From Opitutus sp. GAS368 (GTDB lineage Bacteria; Verrucomicrobiota; Verrucomicrobiia; Opitutales; Opitutaceae), in contig CAMDOF010000053.1 of NCBI GenBank assembly GCA_945903465.1, positions 1-43,360 of the forward strand: DNA of 43,360 bases, in the 5' to 3' direction. A program made the translations under genes and the position numbers. Within the stretch, counting starts at the first letter, position 1. Every line of letters starts with the position of its first letter. Below, piece after piece: positions 8,459 through 18,250 of the stretch. The notes under the pieces were generated by a model that saw only the letters and a list, made by a program, of their open reading frames with translations, was not told where the DNA came from and did no database searches.

Positions 8459-10684
8459 ATGAAACGCCTCCAGATCGTTTTTATCACAGGTTGGTTTTTT
8501 ATTGGCGGGGTGGACTTAAGCGCGCAAATCCCCCCCATCGCTATCCCCGTCGTGCCTACCGCGGGGGCGGCGCTCACTGTCATTAACGATGCGGCGTGGG
8601 GGAATTCAGCGACCGCGATCGATCTGACCCGCGCCCGGGGGCAGCCGCCGTCGGCGCGTCTGGTGAACGTCTCAATTCGCGCGCGGGCGGGCAGTGGCAG
8701 TGATACGCTCATAGCTGGAGCGGTCGTGGAGGGAACCGACAGGCTCCCGCTGCTGGTGCGCGCGATCGGTCCTGGACTGATTCGATTTGGCGTCGCCGAT
8801 ACACTCGCCGATCCGAAATTGGAAATTTTTAATGGCAGCGTGCTTGCGGCGCAGACTAATACCGCTGGTGCGCCGGAGACCGCGGCATCTAACTATGTGA
8901 GCACATTTCCACCGCTGGAAAGCCCCAGCGGAAGGGCCGTTGGCGATGCGGCGTTAGTGGGGAAATCAGCTGCGGGAATGATCACCGCTCATTGCAGTTC
9001 GGCCTCCGGCGCGGCCGGCGTGGCGCTGCTGGAGTTCTACGACGCGGTAGCCACGCCGTCCGCGACGTCGCCCCGCTTCGTGAATTTTTCTTCACGAGCC
9101 CGCGTTGCAGCCGGCGACGGCCTCGTGGTCGTGGGCTTTGTGGTCGCCGGCGAAGGCAACGCGACGCTGCTCCTGCGCGCGACCGGCCCGACGCTCCAGC
9201 AATTTAAGGTGGCGGGTTTTCTCCCGGATCCGCGGATTGAGTTGTACGCGGGCAGTACCTTGATCGCCGCCAACGACAATTGGAGCAGCGGCGATCCGGC
9301 TGGCGTGAAAAAAATTCAGGACGCCGGGCTGGCCGTCGGTGCCTTTGCCCTCTCCAGCGCGAGCGACGCCGCGCTCCTCGCCACACTCCCAGCGGGCGCG
9401 TATACGCTGCACGTGCGCGGTGCCGGTGCTCAAAGCGGAGTGGCGTTGGCCGAGATCTTTCAGCTCGCCACAACGGACTTTTTTGATGCAGCCCGCGCTA
9501 CCAACAGTACCGGCCTCGATCTTTTTCGTGAGTTGGCGAAGTCTCGCGAGGGCCCGAATCTCGTGATCTCACCTTACTCGATCGAGAGCGCGCTCGCCCT
9601 CGCTTATGCAGGTGCGGCCGGAGTCACGCGCAACGAGATGGCGCGCGCCTTGTATTTTCCGGAAGGAAACGGTCCCTTGGAATCGGAGTTCTCCCGACTG
9701 CGCACGGCAATCAACGCGACGGCCGAGGGGGCCAAAGCGACGGCCGACGCGCGCACCCGGAATGGTGCCCGCACCGATCCCATCGAGTGGAATCAGGCGA
9801 ACCGACTGTTTGGCCAGCAGGGCTACCCGTTTCGCGATCCGTTTCTCGCGTTGATGCGCGACGGCTTCGCGGCACCCATCCAACTGCTGGATTTCATCGC
9901 GAATCCCGAACCCTCGAGGTTCGCCATCAACGCCTGGGTCGAAGAGCAGACACGGCAGAAAATCAAAGACCTCATTCCCATGGGTGGTGTGACCGATTTG
10001 ACGCGCTTGGTGCTCGTGAATGCACTCTACCTGAAAGCCCCTTGGGACGTACCCTTCACCAAGAGCCAGACGGTGCCGCGGACGTTCCACCCGACGTCGT
10101 TCAGCAGTCGCGAGATACCGACGATGAATCGCACCGGCAGGGTCGGCTATGCCGCCGAGGATGGGATGACGATCGTCACGCTCGATTATCTTGGAGCTGG
10201 GCTGCAGTTCGTGATCATACTGCCAGATCAAAACCAAAGCGCGGACGCGGTGGCGGCTCGGCTGACACCGACGCACTTTGCGCGATGGGCAAATCTTGGG
10301 CAAACGAGTAATCAAAACGTCGCCCTCGAACTGCCGAAATTTACGGTGCCGGGGAAGACTTTAAAGCTCGGTCCGGCGTTGCGGGCACTCGGGGTGAAAA
10401 GCGCATTCAATGATCCGAGGGGAAGCGCGAATTTCGATCCCATCGCACCGCGACTGCCCGACGACTATCTCTATGTTTCAGATGTCTACCATCAGACCTT
10501 CGTCGCGCTCGACGAGGAAGGCACGGAGGCGGCGGCGGCGACCGCGATCGTTCTATTTACCACGACTTCGGCTATAATTCCTCCGCCAGCGATCCCAGTG
10601 CGCGTCGACCGGCCGTTTCTGTTCGCCATCCAACACTGCGGCACTGGGGTCTGTCTATTTATCGGCCTCATCGCGGACCCATGA
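8459..10684 (+). CDS. Secreted serpin with two N-terminal beta repeats
   Basis: A 741-residue exported protein. The ATG at 8459 opens a signal peptide ending near residue 22. Two related beta domains follow, about 66-195 and 205-335, each with the pattern (L/F)VN(V/F)S.RAR...G, then LL(V/L)RA.GP and DP..E...GS, a repeat I know from secreted verrucomicrobial proteins. Residues 345-741 are a serpin domain: NLVISPYSIESALALAYAGA, VLVNALYLKAPWDVPF, the breach segment YVSDVYHQTFVALDEEGTEA, and the closing DRPFLFAI. The hinge EEGTEAAAAT (686-695) fits the inhibitory consensus of small residues, so it is predicted to be an active suicide inhibitor of serine (or cysteine) proteases. By standard spacing from Gly688, P1 would be Thr702. 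Cys727 and Cys732 could form a disulfide. Confidence 0.92.
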   Translation: MKRLQIVFITGWFFIGGVDLSAQIPPIAIPVVPTAGAALTVINDAAWGNSATAIDLTRARGQPPSARLVNVSIRARAGSGSDTLIAGAVVEGTDRLPLLVRAIGPGLIRFGVADTLADPKLEIFNGSVLAAQTNTAGAPETAASNYVSTFPPLESPSGRAVGDAALVGKSAAGMITAHCSSASGAAGVALLEFYDAVATPSATSPRFVNFSSRARVAAGDGLVVVGFVVAGEGNATLLLRATGPTLQQFKVAGFLPDPRIELYAGSTLIAANDNWSSGDPAGVKKIQDAGLAVGAFALSSASDAALLATLPAGAYTLHVRGAGAQSGVALAEIFQLATTDFFDAARATNSTGLDLFRELAKSREGPNLVISPYSIESALALAYAGAAGVTRNEMARALYFPEGNGPLESEFSRLRTAINATAEGAKATADARTRNGARTDPIEWNQANRLFGQQGYPFRDPFLALMRDGFAAPIQLLDFIANPEPSRFAINAWVEEQTRQKIKDLIPMGGVTDLTRLVLVNALYLKAPWDVPFTKSQTVPRTFHPTSFSSREIPTMNRTGRVGYAAEDGMTIVTLDYLGAGLQFVIILPDQNQSADAVAARLTPTHFARWANLGQTSNQNVALELPKFTVPGKTLKLGPALRALGVKSAFNDPRGSANFDPIAPRLPDDYLYVSDVYHQTFVALDEEGTEAAAATAIVLFTTTSAIIPPPAIPVRVDRPFLFAIQHCGTGVCLFIGLIADP

Positions 10685-11316
10685 TAAAGCGCGAAAAATA
10701 CTTAATTTTCCGAGGGAAGGTCGCTTCGAGGGTTCTCATCGCTCTGCATCACAAACTCGGTTTGCCATTCGGGCGGGGCGAGGTCCTCAAAAAAAATCGG
10801 CGACGTTCGAGCATTATTGCACAGGAATGATCGCCTGGATGCGCGGAGGTCACTATTTCGAAGGCCGCGCCGGCGGAGAGGAATTCTGAGCTTGATGTTG
10901 AATCCGGCCAGCGCCAGCCAACGTCCGTTGCGGATCGAGGATGCGTTGCGCACGTTGCGGCCCAAAATGGCGGGGGTGCGCCGGGGAAGTTTGCTGCCCG
11001 GTTCGATCCGGCGAGACAGGTGACACTTAATCCGAAGTGGAAACCGGGGTTTTAATGTTTAATGGTGCGCCATGCCGAGAGCTCTTCTGCGGAAGAAGTG
11101 GGGTGTTTGCCGTCGGAGGTGAGCTTGGGTGGACGGGGCGAAGTAAGTCCGCACCGTCGAAAAGGCCGCTGGTGCGGCGCGGGCACAACGCCGCCCGCCC
11201 TCACCATCGGTGGATTGCAGAACCCCTTTAAATGAGGGCGAGGTCACGCAGTCCGCGCCCATCAATCGCGGGGACTGGCGAGCGGCTTGATCGGTGGGCT
11301 GACGCGACCCTTCCTC
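10685..11316. other. Intergenic region between serpin and msrA
   Basis: A 632-nt gap between convergent genes. The minus strand has an 87-codon open frame at 10702-10965 whose last 40 residues (FFEDLAPPEWQTEF, then acidic residues) have a more protein-like composition than its arginine-rich start. I recognise no family, and it could be the end of a decayed gene. Nothing else is supportable. A T-loop-like GGTTCGATCC near 11002 is not part of a tRNA cloverleaf. Confidence 0.4.
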
Positions 11317-11913
11317 TCAAAGAGACTTCTTCTCGTCCGCGATCTGTGACTTCAATTTCTTAACTTTCGGCGCGATCACGTAGGCGCAGTAACCGGCTCC
11401 CGGGTTTAAACGAAAATAATCCTGATGATATTTTTCCGCGGGCCAAAATTTTTCCAACGCGACAATCTCAGTCGTGATCGGGTCGCGAAAAACCATGCTC
11501 GCCGCCGCTTTAGATTTTTCAGCCGCGATCTTCTGTTCGGGACTGGCGAAGAGGATAATCGAGCGGTACTGCGGCCCTTGATCGTTACCTTGGCCGCCGA
11601 CCTGAGTCGGGTTATGCACGTGCCAGAAAAAATCGAGCAGCTTTTCGAGCGAAACCTCCGCTGGGTCGAAATCGATCTTGATGACCTCGGCATGGCTCGT
11701 GGTGTGAGCGCAAATCTGCTCATAGGTGGGATTCAGTTCCTTCCCCCCCGCATAGCCGCTGACCACATCTTTCACGCCCGGGAGCAATTCAAAGGCCGCC
11801 TCCGTACACCAAAAGCAACCGCCACCAAGGACGAGTGACTCTGTTTTTGCCGAGATTACAGTGTTCATGATAAAAATAGCCGCGAGGCCGAGGGAAACGA
11901 AAAGACGATTCAT
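11317..11913 (-). CDS. msrA: Peptide methionine sulfoxide reductase MsrA, exported
   Basis: A 198-residue protein that reduces methionine-S-sulfoxide in oxidised proteins. The signature GGCFWCTEAAFE is at 31-42, with catalytic Cys33 and Cys36 next to it. VVSGYAGG, NPTYEQIC and FWHVHNPTQVGGQGNDQGPQYRS follow, as in the family. An N-terminal hydrophobic stretch (LFVSLGLAAIFIMNTVISA) looks like a signal peptide, so it probably acts in the periplasm. One variation: the usual TGHAE segment reads TSHAE. No MsrB gene is adjacent. It is separated by 177 nt from the permease gene on the same strand, so it may have its own promoter. Confidence 0.93.
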   Translation of the reverse strand: MNRLFVSLGLAAIFIMNTVISAKTESLVLGGGCFWCTEAAFELLPGVKDVVSGYAGGKELNPTYEQICAHTTSHAEVIKIDFDPAEVSLEKLLDFFWHVHNPTQVGGQGNDQGPQYRSIILFASPEQKIAAEKSKAAASMVFRDPITTEIVALEKFWPAEKYHQDYFRLNPGAGYCAYVIAPKVKKLKSQIADEKKSL

Positions 11914-12090
11914 GAGGAGAATGGAAAACAGTGGCGCAACTTATCCGACGCGCAAGCCGCGGTTGCGCTCACGTCATCGGTGGCGGTGGCACCGCTGCTC
12001 AGCCGCATTGACGAAAGGACGCTCATCAGGAAGTGCCGGCCGCACCTGGCCAGCCCAAGTCCACCCGTTGCCAGCCAAACACCGCACGTC

Positions 12091-13587
12091 TTAGCGCGGC
12101 GCAAGATCCGCGGCGGCCGCTTCCACGCGGCGCGAGCGGTAAAAAAAATAAATCGGCGTTCCGAGCAGCACCAGCGCGAGCCCAAAAGCAAAATTGAGGA
12201 TCGCCGGTTGGCCGGCGGCCGTCGCCACGCGATACGCGTTCACGTCGTTGTAAATCGTCATCAGGAGAAAGATCGCTGAAGCGATCACGAAGCTCCAAGG
12301 CAACCACGGGTACCCCGGCACTCGGTACGGCCGCGGAGTATTCGGTTCCTTGCGCCGCAGCACCATCACGCCATAGGCACTGGCTCCGTAAAAAATCCAA
12401 CTTACAAAAATCAGCGTATCGGTGAGCGTATCAAACGTGCCGCTGAAGAGGAGGCCCAGGCTCCAGATCCCTTGGACCACGAGCGCCGCCGCGGGAGTAT
12501 GAAAACGGGGATGCGCCCGCCCGAGCGCGGCCGGGAAAACCTGCCGGCGGGCCATTGAAAAATAAACGCGGGCACTCGCGAGGATGATGGCGTTCGCCGC
12601 GCCAAAAGTGGAAATCATCACGACTGCGGCAATCCAGCGCCCACCACCCGCGAAGATCTTCTCCGCCACATCCGCCGCCACGAGCTTGGATCCCGCCATC
12701 GCGTCCACCGGTAAAACCCAAGCGTAGGCGAGATTCATGGTCACATAGATCACCATCGCCACCGACATTCCAATCAGAAGACTCCGCGGCAAATTGCGCT
12801 GCGGATTTTTCACCTCACCCGCCACAAAAGTGATGCGATTCCAACCATCGTAGGCCCAAAACGCCCCTTGCATCGCCGCCGCGATCGCCGCCAGCAACGC
12901 CAGCCCTTCCGGCCGAATCGTCGCGCTGGGCATCGTGAGATGAGCGACCCCGTCCACTGCCGGCAGCATAAAAGCCCCGAGCGCCAGCAGCAGCATCCCC
13001 ACAATTTTGGCGACGGTGAACACATTCTGCACCAAACCACCAAACTTCACCCCGAAATAATTCACGAAGGTCAGGATAATAATCAAGGCGGCCGCGAGGC
13101 TCTTCACCCCGAAATCCTTTAGCGGGGTAATTTCGCCGATGAACGGGACATGAAAAGCGATTCGCGCCGTCTGCTCAGAAAATGCGGGCAAGACGATCAG
13201 TTGCGTTGAGTATTCAGAAAAAACATACGCGACTGCCGCAATTGAACCAGTCTGAATAACCGCGAAAATCGCCCAGCCATAGAGGAACGCAAAAAAACGC
13301 CCGTACATCCTTTCAAAAAAAAGAAACTGCCCGCCGGTCGCCGGAATCATCGCCGCCGTCTCCGCATTCGTTAACGCACCCATCAATGTAATCAGCCCCG
13401 CCAGCACCCAGACTCCCAGGAGGATTCCCGGCGAACCGACCTGCGCCGCCATCAACCCCGGTTTCCTAAAAATTCCCGAGCCAATAACGCCGCCAAGGAT
13501 CAACATCGTGGTCGTAAAAAGACCGAGGACGGGCAGCAGGCCGGCGTTGGCCCGATCCAAATCACGTGGGGTAGAAAGTGAACTCAT
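12091..13587 (-). CDS. APC-family amino acid permease
   Basis: A 498-residue inner-membrane transporter with about 12 hydrophobic segments. I start it at the ATG at 13587 (MSSLSTPRDL), since the roughly 130 codons of open frame upstream are charged and proline-rich. TM1 has the family motif LILGGVIGSGIFRKPG; further marks are PATGGQFLFFERMYG, GAFWAYDGWNRITFVAGEVKNPQRNLPRSL and the closing PRPYRVPGYPWLPW. These resemble the LAT/SteT-type and basic amino acid or polyamine exchanger branches of APC transporters. The substrate cannot be read from the sequence. It diverges from the PQQ-propeller gene across a 267-306 nt gap. Confidence 0.9.
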   Translation of the reverse strand: MSSLSTPRDLDRANAGLLPVLGLFTTTMLILGGVIGSGIFRKPGLMAAQVGSPGILLGVWVLAGLITLMGALTNAETAAMIPATGGQFLFFERMYGRFFAFLYGWAIFAVIQTGSIAAVAYVFSEYSTQLIVLPAFSEQTARIAFHVPFIGEITPLKDFGVKSLAAALIIILTFVNYFGVKFGGLVQNVFTVAKIVGMLLLALGAFMLPAVDGVAHLTMPSATIRPEGLALLAAIAAAMQGAFWAYDGWNRITFVAGEVKNPQRNLPRSLLIGMSVAMVIYVTMNLAYAWVLPVDAMAGSKLVAADVAEKIFAGGGRWIAAVVMISTFGAANAIILASARVYFSMARRQVFPAALGRAHPRFHTPAAALVVQGIWSLGLLFSGTFDTLTDTLIFVSWIFYGASAYGVMVLRRKEPNTPRPYRVPGYPWLPWSFVIASAIFLLMTIYNDVNAYRVATAAGQPAILNFAFGLALVLLGTPIYFFYRSRRVEAAAADLAPR

Positions 13588-13893
13588 GTATGCGTGCGGC
13601 TGGGCGAAAATCGCGCGGTCGCCGATGGATAGCAAGCCCGCCATCATCCGCTCGCGGCCGATCCTCACCCTCAGCGCCCCAACCCGCCAGATCGCCACCG
13701 TCGCCTTACCGCGGCAGGCACCAGCCCGCGGCGCCAAGGACCACGCGCGGCGACCAAGCGCTCCGATCTTCACCCACGGTGGCCCCACCTTGTCGGGAAA
13801 GCCTAGGCCAGCGCCCGAATCTCGACATAGCATCCATAAACATTTTAATTTTACATGAACTTCAGCTTCCCGATTCCCCCACCCTCCCGCCTC

Positions 13894-15237
13894 ATGATTC
13901 GCCTCCTGCTCACCCTCCCCTTGATTTTCGCCGCCGCTGCCCTCCGCGCGGAAAACTGGTCCAACTGGCGCGGGCCGTCGCATAACGGCTCCAGTCCCGA
14001 AATCGGCTTGCCGGCCACCTTCAGCAAAACCGAAGGCGTGAAATGGGCGGTCGCTCTCCCCGGAGCCTCCGCCGCGACGCCCGTGATTTGGGGAGATCGG
14101 ATTTTTTTAACCGCCGCCGATCCCCAGAGTAAAAAACAAGCAGCGATCTGCCTCGATCGGCCGACAGGCAAAACGCTCTGGCGGGAGGAAATCAGCGAGT
14201 ACACCTCAGACGGCCAGTACAGCAACTCCTGCTCCCCCTCGCCCGTGACCGACGGCAAAATCGCCGTATTCTTCTTCGGAACGGGGGACCTCGTCGCTTT
14301 CACCGTCTCTGGGAAAAAGCTCTGGGAGCGCAACATCGGGCCCTTTGCTTTTCAATGGACCTTCTCCTCCAGCCCGCTCCTCCACGAGGGTCGACTCTTT
14401 CTCCAAGTGCTCCAACGCGATGTCGCCGTGCGCGACCGCGGCAAACCCACCGGCAACGAGTCCTTCCTTCTCGCCATCGATCCAGCCACTGGGAAAGACC
14501 TCTGGCGCACGCTCCGGGCCAGCGACGCCGTCGCCGAGTCTCGCGAAGCCTTTAGCACACCGTTACCCTTCACGCAAAACGGGCGTGCGGAGTTGATTGT
14601 CGTCGGGGGTGATTGCATCACCGGCCATGAACCGGCCACGGGTCGCGAACTCTGGCGCTGGGGCACCTGGAACCCGACCAAGATCGGTCATTGGCGCCTC
14701 GTACCTTCACCAACCGTTGGCGCGGGGGTCATCCTCGCGTGCGGGCCAAAAAATGCCCCCGTCTACGCAATAAAAACTGGCGGGCGCGGCGCTATTCCCA
14801 CCAAGCAGCTCGCTTGGCAAAGCCATGTCCAAATGACCGAGGCCGCGACCGACGCCGCGCCTTCACCGCAGGAGCGGGATCTGACGTCGGATGTCTCGAC
14901 GCCGCTTTTTTACGAAGGTAAATTTTATATTATCAACGGAAACAAGCGACGCCTGTACTGCGTTGAACCGACCACCGGTCACGTCGTCTGGAGCGGCGAC
15001 CTCGGCGGTAAGTCGGTTTTTCAGGCTTCACCGACGGCGGCCGATGGGAAAATCTACGTGATGAATTTCGATGCCGACGTTTCCGTGATCCAAGCCGGCG
15101 GGACCGAGTTCAAACCGCTGCACACCACCCGAATGAAAGACGATCTCGACGATACGCGCCACCGCTCGAGCGTGGCGATTTCCCAGGGTAATCTCTACGT
15201 TCGCACGGGGACGAAGCTGTTCTGCTTAGGCAAGTAG
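13894..15237 (+). CDS. Exported PQQ-like beta-propeller protein
   Basis: About 447 residues. I chose the ATG at 13894 (MIRLLLTLPLIFAAAALRA) because it begins a compact signal peptide. A start 13 codons upstream at 13855 is also possible. The mature protein opens with NWSNWRGPSHNG, the typical start of planctomycete and verrucomicrobial PQQ-binding-like WD40 propellers, and has repeating blades with D..TGK.LW / P.TG.ELWRW / PTTGHVVWSGD tryptophan-docking motifs and SPTAADGKIYV. Relatives are either quinoprotein dehydrogenases or BamB-like scaffolds; no cytochrome domain or PQQ-binding vicinal cysteines are visible. Its role is unknown, most likely periplasmic. Confidence 0.88.
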   Translation: MIRLLLTLPLIFAAAALRAENWSNWRGPSHNGSSPEIGLPATFSKTEGVKWAVALPGASAATPVIWGDRIFLTAADPQSKKQAAICLDRPTGKTLWREEISEYTSDGQYSNSCSPSPVTDGKIAVFFFGTGDLVAFTVSGKKLWERNIGPFAFQWTFSSSPLLHEGRLFLQVLQRDVAVRDRGKPTGNESFLLAIDPATGKDLWRTLRASDAVAESREAFSTPLPFTQNGRAELIVVGGDCITGHEPATGRELWRWGTWNPTKIGHWRLVPSPTVGAGVILACGPKNAPVYAIKTGGRGAIPTKQLAWQSHVQMTEAATDAAPSPQERDLTSDVSTPLFYEGKFYIINGNKRRLYCVEPTTGHVVWSGDLGGKSVFQASPTAADGKIYVMNFDADVSVIQAGGTEFKPLHTTRMKDDLDDTRHRSSVAISQGNLYVRTGTKLFCLGK

Positions 15238-15368
15238 CGGAGGTCGGTCGCCCGGTGGAGCGACGTTTACCGAGTGGGCGCTGGGCCCGATCCTCTCCGC
15301 CCTTTTTCGCGGGGCCGTTTCCATGACGGTATCCGCCGCTATTTTGAGCGACCGCGCCGGCGGCCGAT

Positions 15369-16697
15369 TCACTCCCTCGGAGCTGGCGACTCGGCGGCTC
15401 CGCGGGACTTCACCGGACCGTGGATCGAGAGCACGCGTCCGGACTCGCTGGCATCATCGATCACGATGACGTGGTAGCTGTCTCCGCCCGGCGCGACGCG
15501 CACCAGCACGTGGCCCTGGGTCGCCGCGCTTTGAGCCATTTTTGCCAAGACCCACGCCGTATCCGTTTCTCCATACAAAGTAACCATATGCTCCCGCCGG
15601 CCCGGCCAGAACGAGTTGGTCATAAAAACCTCGCGCGGTCCGGGATAGATTCTCTCGGAGAGCATGCGCCGCATCACCTCGGGAGCAGGCTGGCTGGCCG
15701 CATAGGTCGAGAGGATATGAATCCGCGGCTGGAGAATACTGAGAAAAAAGGGATTCGCGCCATCCTGCGTACCATGGTGATTGACCGCGTGAACGTCCAC
15801 CGGGCCCGTTACCCAAGCCACCGCGGACTCCATCTCGGCCCACGCGGGCGCATTCGGAGGGAGGACGCCCGCCATATCGCCACCGTTGAAATAAGTGAAG
15901 TCACCATAGGCGAGGCGAAACGCACAGCTGCAGTTGTTCTCCACCGGCAGCACCCCGACCGGAAACCGATTGCGCACCTCACGACCGGAACCGGTCCACA
16001 CGAAGCCATTCGCGGCGATGTTGCGGACCTCAAACCGGAGGAATTCGCGAGGAGCCCGCCGCAGGATGATCTGATCTGACCGCCCCGCTTCGAACCGCGC
16101 CACCCGCATCCCCCGCTGCGCCACCTGCCATTTTAAAAACGCGCGGTAATTGAGCATCATGCCTCCCCCGGAGGGCGCGGGATATTTGTAGTCCGGCCAA
16201 TCGCGATCAAGCAGCGTCTGGATCGGAATCTCGTCACCGACATCGGTAATTCCCGTGAGCATGTAAGCGCCGCTCGGCGAGGCTGGGGCGGTCGGCAACA
16301 ATGTCCCCATATGATCACCGTGAAAGTGCGTGATGAGAGCGTAATCAAGCTGCCCGCGGGTACCGTCGGGATGCACGCGGCGAATATAACGGCTGATGGT
16401 TTGGCCGGGGCGGAGCGAAGTATCCGGGCGCTGGGGCGCGTCGTAGCGCGGCGCGCGTTCGCTGGAGCGATCGACCGCGCCCGCATCGAGAAGTAGCGTC
16501 GTACCATCGGGGAAAATCAGAAGGGCAGCGTCGCCAGTGCCAGTATTGATTTTATGAATATCTAACATTCCCCGTTCCCAACCGGGCAACGGCTGGCCGA
16601 CCACGGGGGCCGCCGCCCTCGCGACCGTCACCAGCCCGGCAAAAATTCCCAGCAGAACGAGAAATCGACCCGGCCGAAAAAAAATCAAAGCGCTCAT
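15369..16697 (-). CDS. Secreted metallo-beta-lactamase-fold hydrolase
   Basis: A 442-residue protein. The ATG at 16697 starts a signal peptide (FRPGRFLVLLGIFAGLVTVARA); the open frame upstream is not signal-like. The fold is shown by LLIFPDGTTLLLDAGA (60-73), the zinc motif THFHGDH (123-129; His124, His126, Asp128, His129), NGGDMAG and a late AVNHHGTQDG segment. This pattern resembles the ComEC C-terminal and secreted MBL-fold hydrolase group, whose members are often phosphodiesterases or nucleases. The substrate is unknown. It converges with the PQQ-propeller gene, separated by 131 nt, and diverges from the DUF1080 gene. Confidence 0.87.
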   Translation of the reverse strand: MSALIFFRPGRFLVLLGIFAGLVTVARAAAPVVGQPLPGWERGMLDIHKINTGTGDAALLIFPDGTTLLLDAGAVDRSSERAPRYDAPQRPDTSLRPGQTISRYIRRVHPDGTRGQLDYALITHFHGDHMGTLLPTAPASPSGAYMLTGITDVGDEIPIQTLLDRDWPDYKYPAPSGGGMMLNYRAFLKWQVAQRGMRVARFEAGRSDQIILRRAPREFLRFEVRNIAANGFVWTGSGREVRNRFPVGVLPVENNCSCAFRLAYGDFTYFNGGDMAGVLPPNAPAWAEMESAVAWVTGPVDVHAVNHHGTQDGANPFFLSILQPRIHILSTYAASQPAPEVMRRMLSERIYPGPREVFMTNSFWPGRREHMVTLYGETDTAWVLAKMAQSAATQGHVLVRVAPGGDSYHVIVIDDASESGRVLSIHGPVKSRGAAESPAPRE

Positions 16698-17470
16698 CTC
16701 CAGATCCCACGGGACGAACGCCGCCCTGTCGAAACAGATAAAAACCGGACCCACTCCTTGCAGTCGGTCAACCGCGATTCGCGGCGATGCGCAAGGGGAC
16801 CACCGCGCCGCCAAAAAAAAGCCCGAACGCACCCTGCCCTAGGTCGCGGAGAAGGCGATCGGACTTCGCCGCTGAGGGGCGTTGAGGGCTGAACATTTGG
16901 TTTTTAATCGACTGAAATTTCCGAAGAATAACTCCAGAGACCTCACTTTCTTAAAGTTGTAAACTCTGTTCGGTGCCCGCCGGCGGCACCGCGGCGAACT
17001 TTTCTAAACCAAAAAATTTTCCGGCCCCACTCCTGAAAAAATGGCTCATATTACGTGACTTTTTCGCAACGCTGATCAGCCCGGTTCCGCCGGAGCTGAA
17101 ATCGGACGCAGGATCAACGGGGGCGCCTCCACGGCTCACCACCGTTCGCACCTCCATTCCGAGCGTTATCCTCAAAAATAGGGAAGTGCCGAAAACCGAG
17201 CCTGATTATTTTCGGGCTCAAACCAGGTCGAGTCGCCGTGGGCCGACGGCGACCCCAACGGGCTTTCGCGGCTTTAACGGCAGCGCGTTCCGACGAACGC
17301 CTGCTCCGCCCGCCCGGCGGAGAGACGCGGGTTTCTTAAAAGCGAGGCTCGCGTTGACCGTGCCGAGTCACTCTGGTAGCTGCTCGTCGCCCGCTCGAAA
17401 CCTACCTCCCTCGGAATCTAGAGTGCCCCGCTCGATCGCGACTAAATTTATTTCCCTCTAAAAAAGTTGT
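16698..17470. other. Divergent intergenic region MBL hydrolase / DUF1080 gene
   Basis: A 773-nt gap with an AT-rich part around 16895-17050. It should contain the promoters of both flanking genes. A GAGCC/GGCTC inverted repeat with a 12-nt loop lies at 17198-17219. A 162-codon plus-strand open frame at 16973-17461 is arginine- and proline-rich with no recognisable motif, and I do not call it a gene. Confidence 0.45.
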
Positions 17471-18250
17471 ATGAACATCAAATTACGTCTGCTCGGGTTT
17501 CTCAGCGCTGCCGCCGTCCTCCACGGCGCCACGCCACCTGCTGGATTCGCCGCGCTTTTTAACGAGCGCGACCTCAGCGGCTGGCGGGGCGGCACGACCT
17601 TCGATCATCGCAAACTTCTGGCGATGCCCACGGTCGAACGAGCGGCTCAAATCGCTAAGTGGACCGTGACGATGACAGCGGTGAGCGCGAAAACCGGACT
17701 GCCGCACTGGCGCGTGGAGCGCAATGAGCTCGTGAACGATGGTTTCGGCTCCTATGCAACCACCATCAAAGACTACGGCGACTTCGAACTCCAACTCGAC
17801 TACCGGACCGTGGCAGGGGCGGACTCCGGCATCTATTTGCGCGGAGTACCCCAAGTCCAAATTTGGGATATTAATCAACCCGACCAAGCGAAGAATCCGC
17901 ACCGCCGCCCCCGACTGGGCTCAGGCGGCTTGTTCAACAACTCGCCGGGCGCACCTGGCCGAGATCCTCTCGTCGTCGCGGATAAACCGTTCGGCGAATG
18001 GAATCACGTACGCGTCGTGATGGTCGGCACCCGCGTCAGCGTTTGGCTCAACGCGCAGCGCGTGGTCGATCACGCGGTGCTCGAAAATTATTACGACGCG
18101 AAACTTCCGGCCGCGGAGCAGCGGCCTATTCCGGAACGCGGCCCGATCCAATTGCAAACCCATGGCGGCGAAATCCGTTGGCGTAACGTGTGGCTCCGCG
18201 AGATTGACGCTGGAGAAGCCCGGCGATTGCTCACGACCGCGCAGCCGTGA
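17471..18250 (+). CDS. DUF1080 (3-keto-disaccharide hydrolase-type) exported protein
   Basis: A 259-residue protein with a signal peptide (LRLLGFLSAAAVLHG) and a concanavalin-like DUF1080 domain: FAALFNERDLSGWRG near the start, then DFELQLDYRTVAGADSGIYLRG, VQIWD, GGLFNNSPG, EWNHVRVVMVGTRVSVWLN and a closing GPIQLQTHGGEIRWRNVWLREI. The family is annotated as 3-keto-glucoside or 3-keto-disaccharide hydrolases in sugar breakdown, and many members in this phylum remain untested. Its stop codon overlaps the start of the next gene as GTGA, so the two should be made in step. A function on glycosides outside the cytoplasm is inferred from the family and the signal peptide. Confidence 0.92.
   Translation: MNIKLRLLGFLSAAAVLHGATPPAGFAALFNERDLSGWRGGTTFDHRKLLAMPTVERAAQIAKWTVTMTAVSAKTGLPHWRVERNELVNDGFGSYATTIKDYGDFELQLDYRTVAGADSGIYLRGVPQVQIWDINQPDQAKNPHRRPRLGSGGLFNNSPGAPGRDPLVVADKPFGEWNHVRVVMVGTRVSVWLNAQRVVDHAVLENYYDAKLPAAEQRPIPERGPIQLQTHGGEIRWRNVWLREIDAGEARRLLTTAQP

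Noticed and set aside
9569..10315. 248-codon minus-strand open frame
   Set aside because: It lies antisense to the serpin domain, whose family motifs are intact.
10702..10965. 87-codon minus-strand frame after the serpin gene
   Set aside because: Half of it looks protein-like, but there is no family match, no start context and no neighbour support.
10990..11010. tRNA T-loop-like GGTTCGATCC
   Set aside because: No acceptor, D or anticodon stems can be formed around it.
16973..17461. 162-codon plus-strand open frame upstream of the DUF1080 gene
   Set aside because: Arg/Pro/Ser-rich composition, no motif, and it fills a divergent promoter region.
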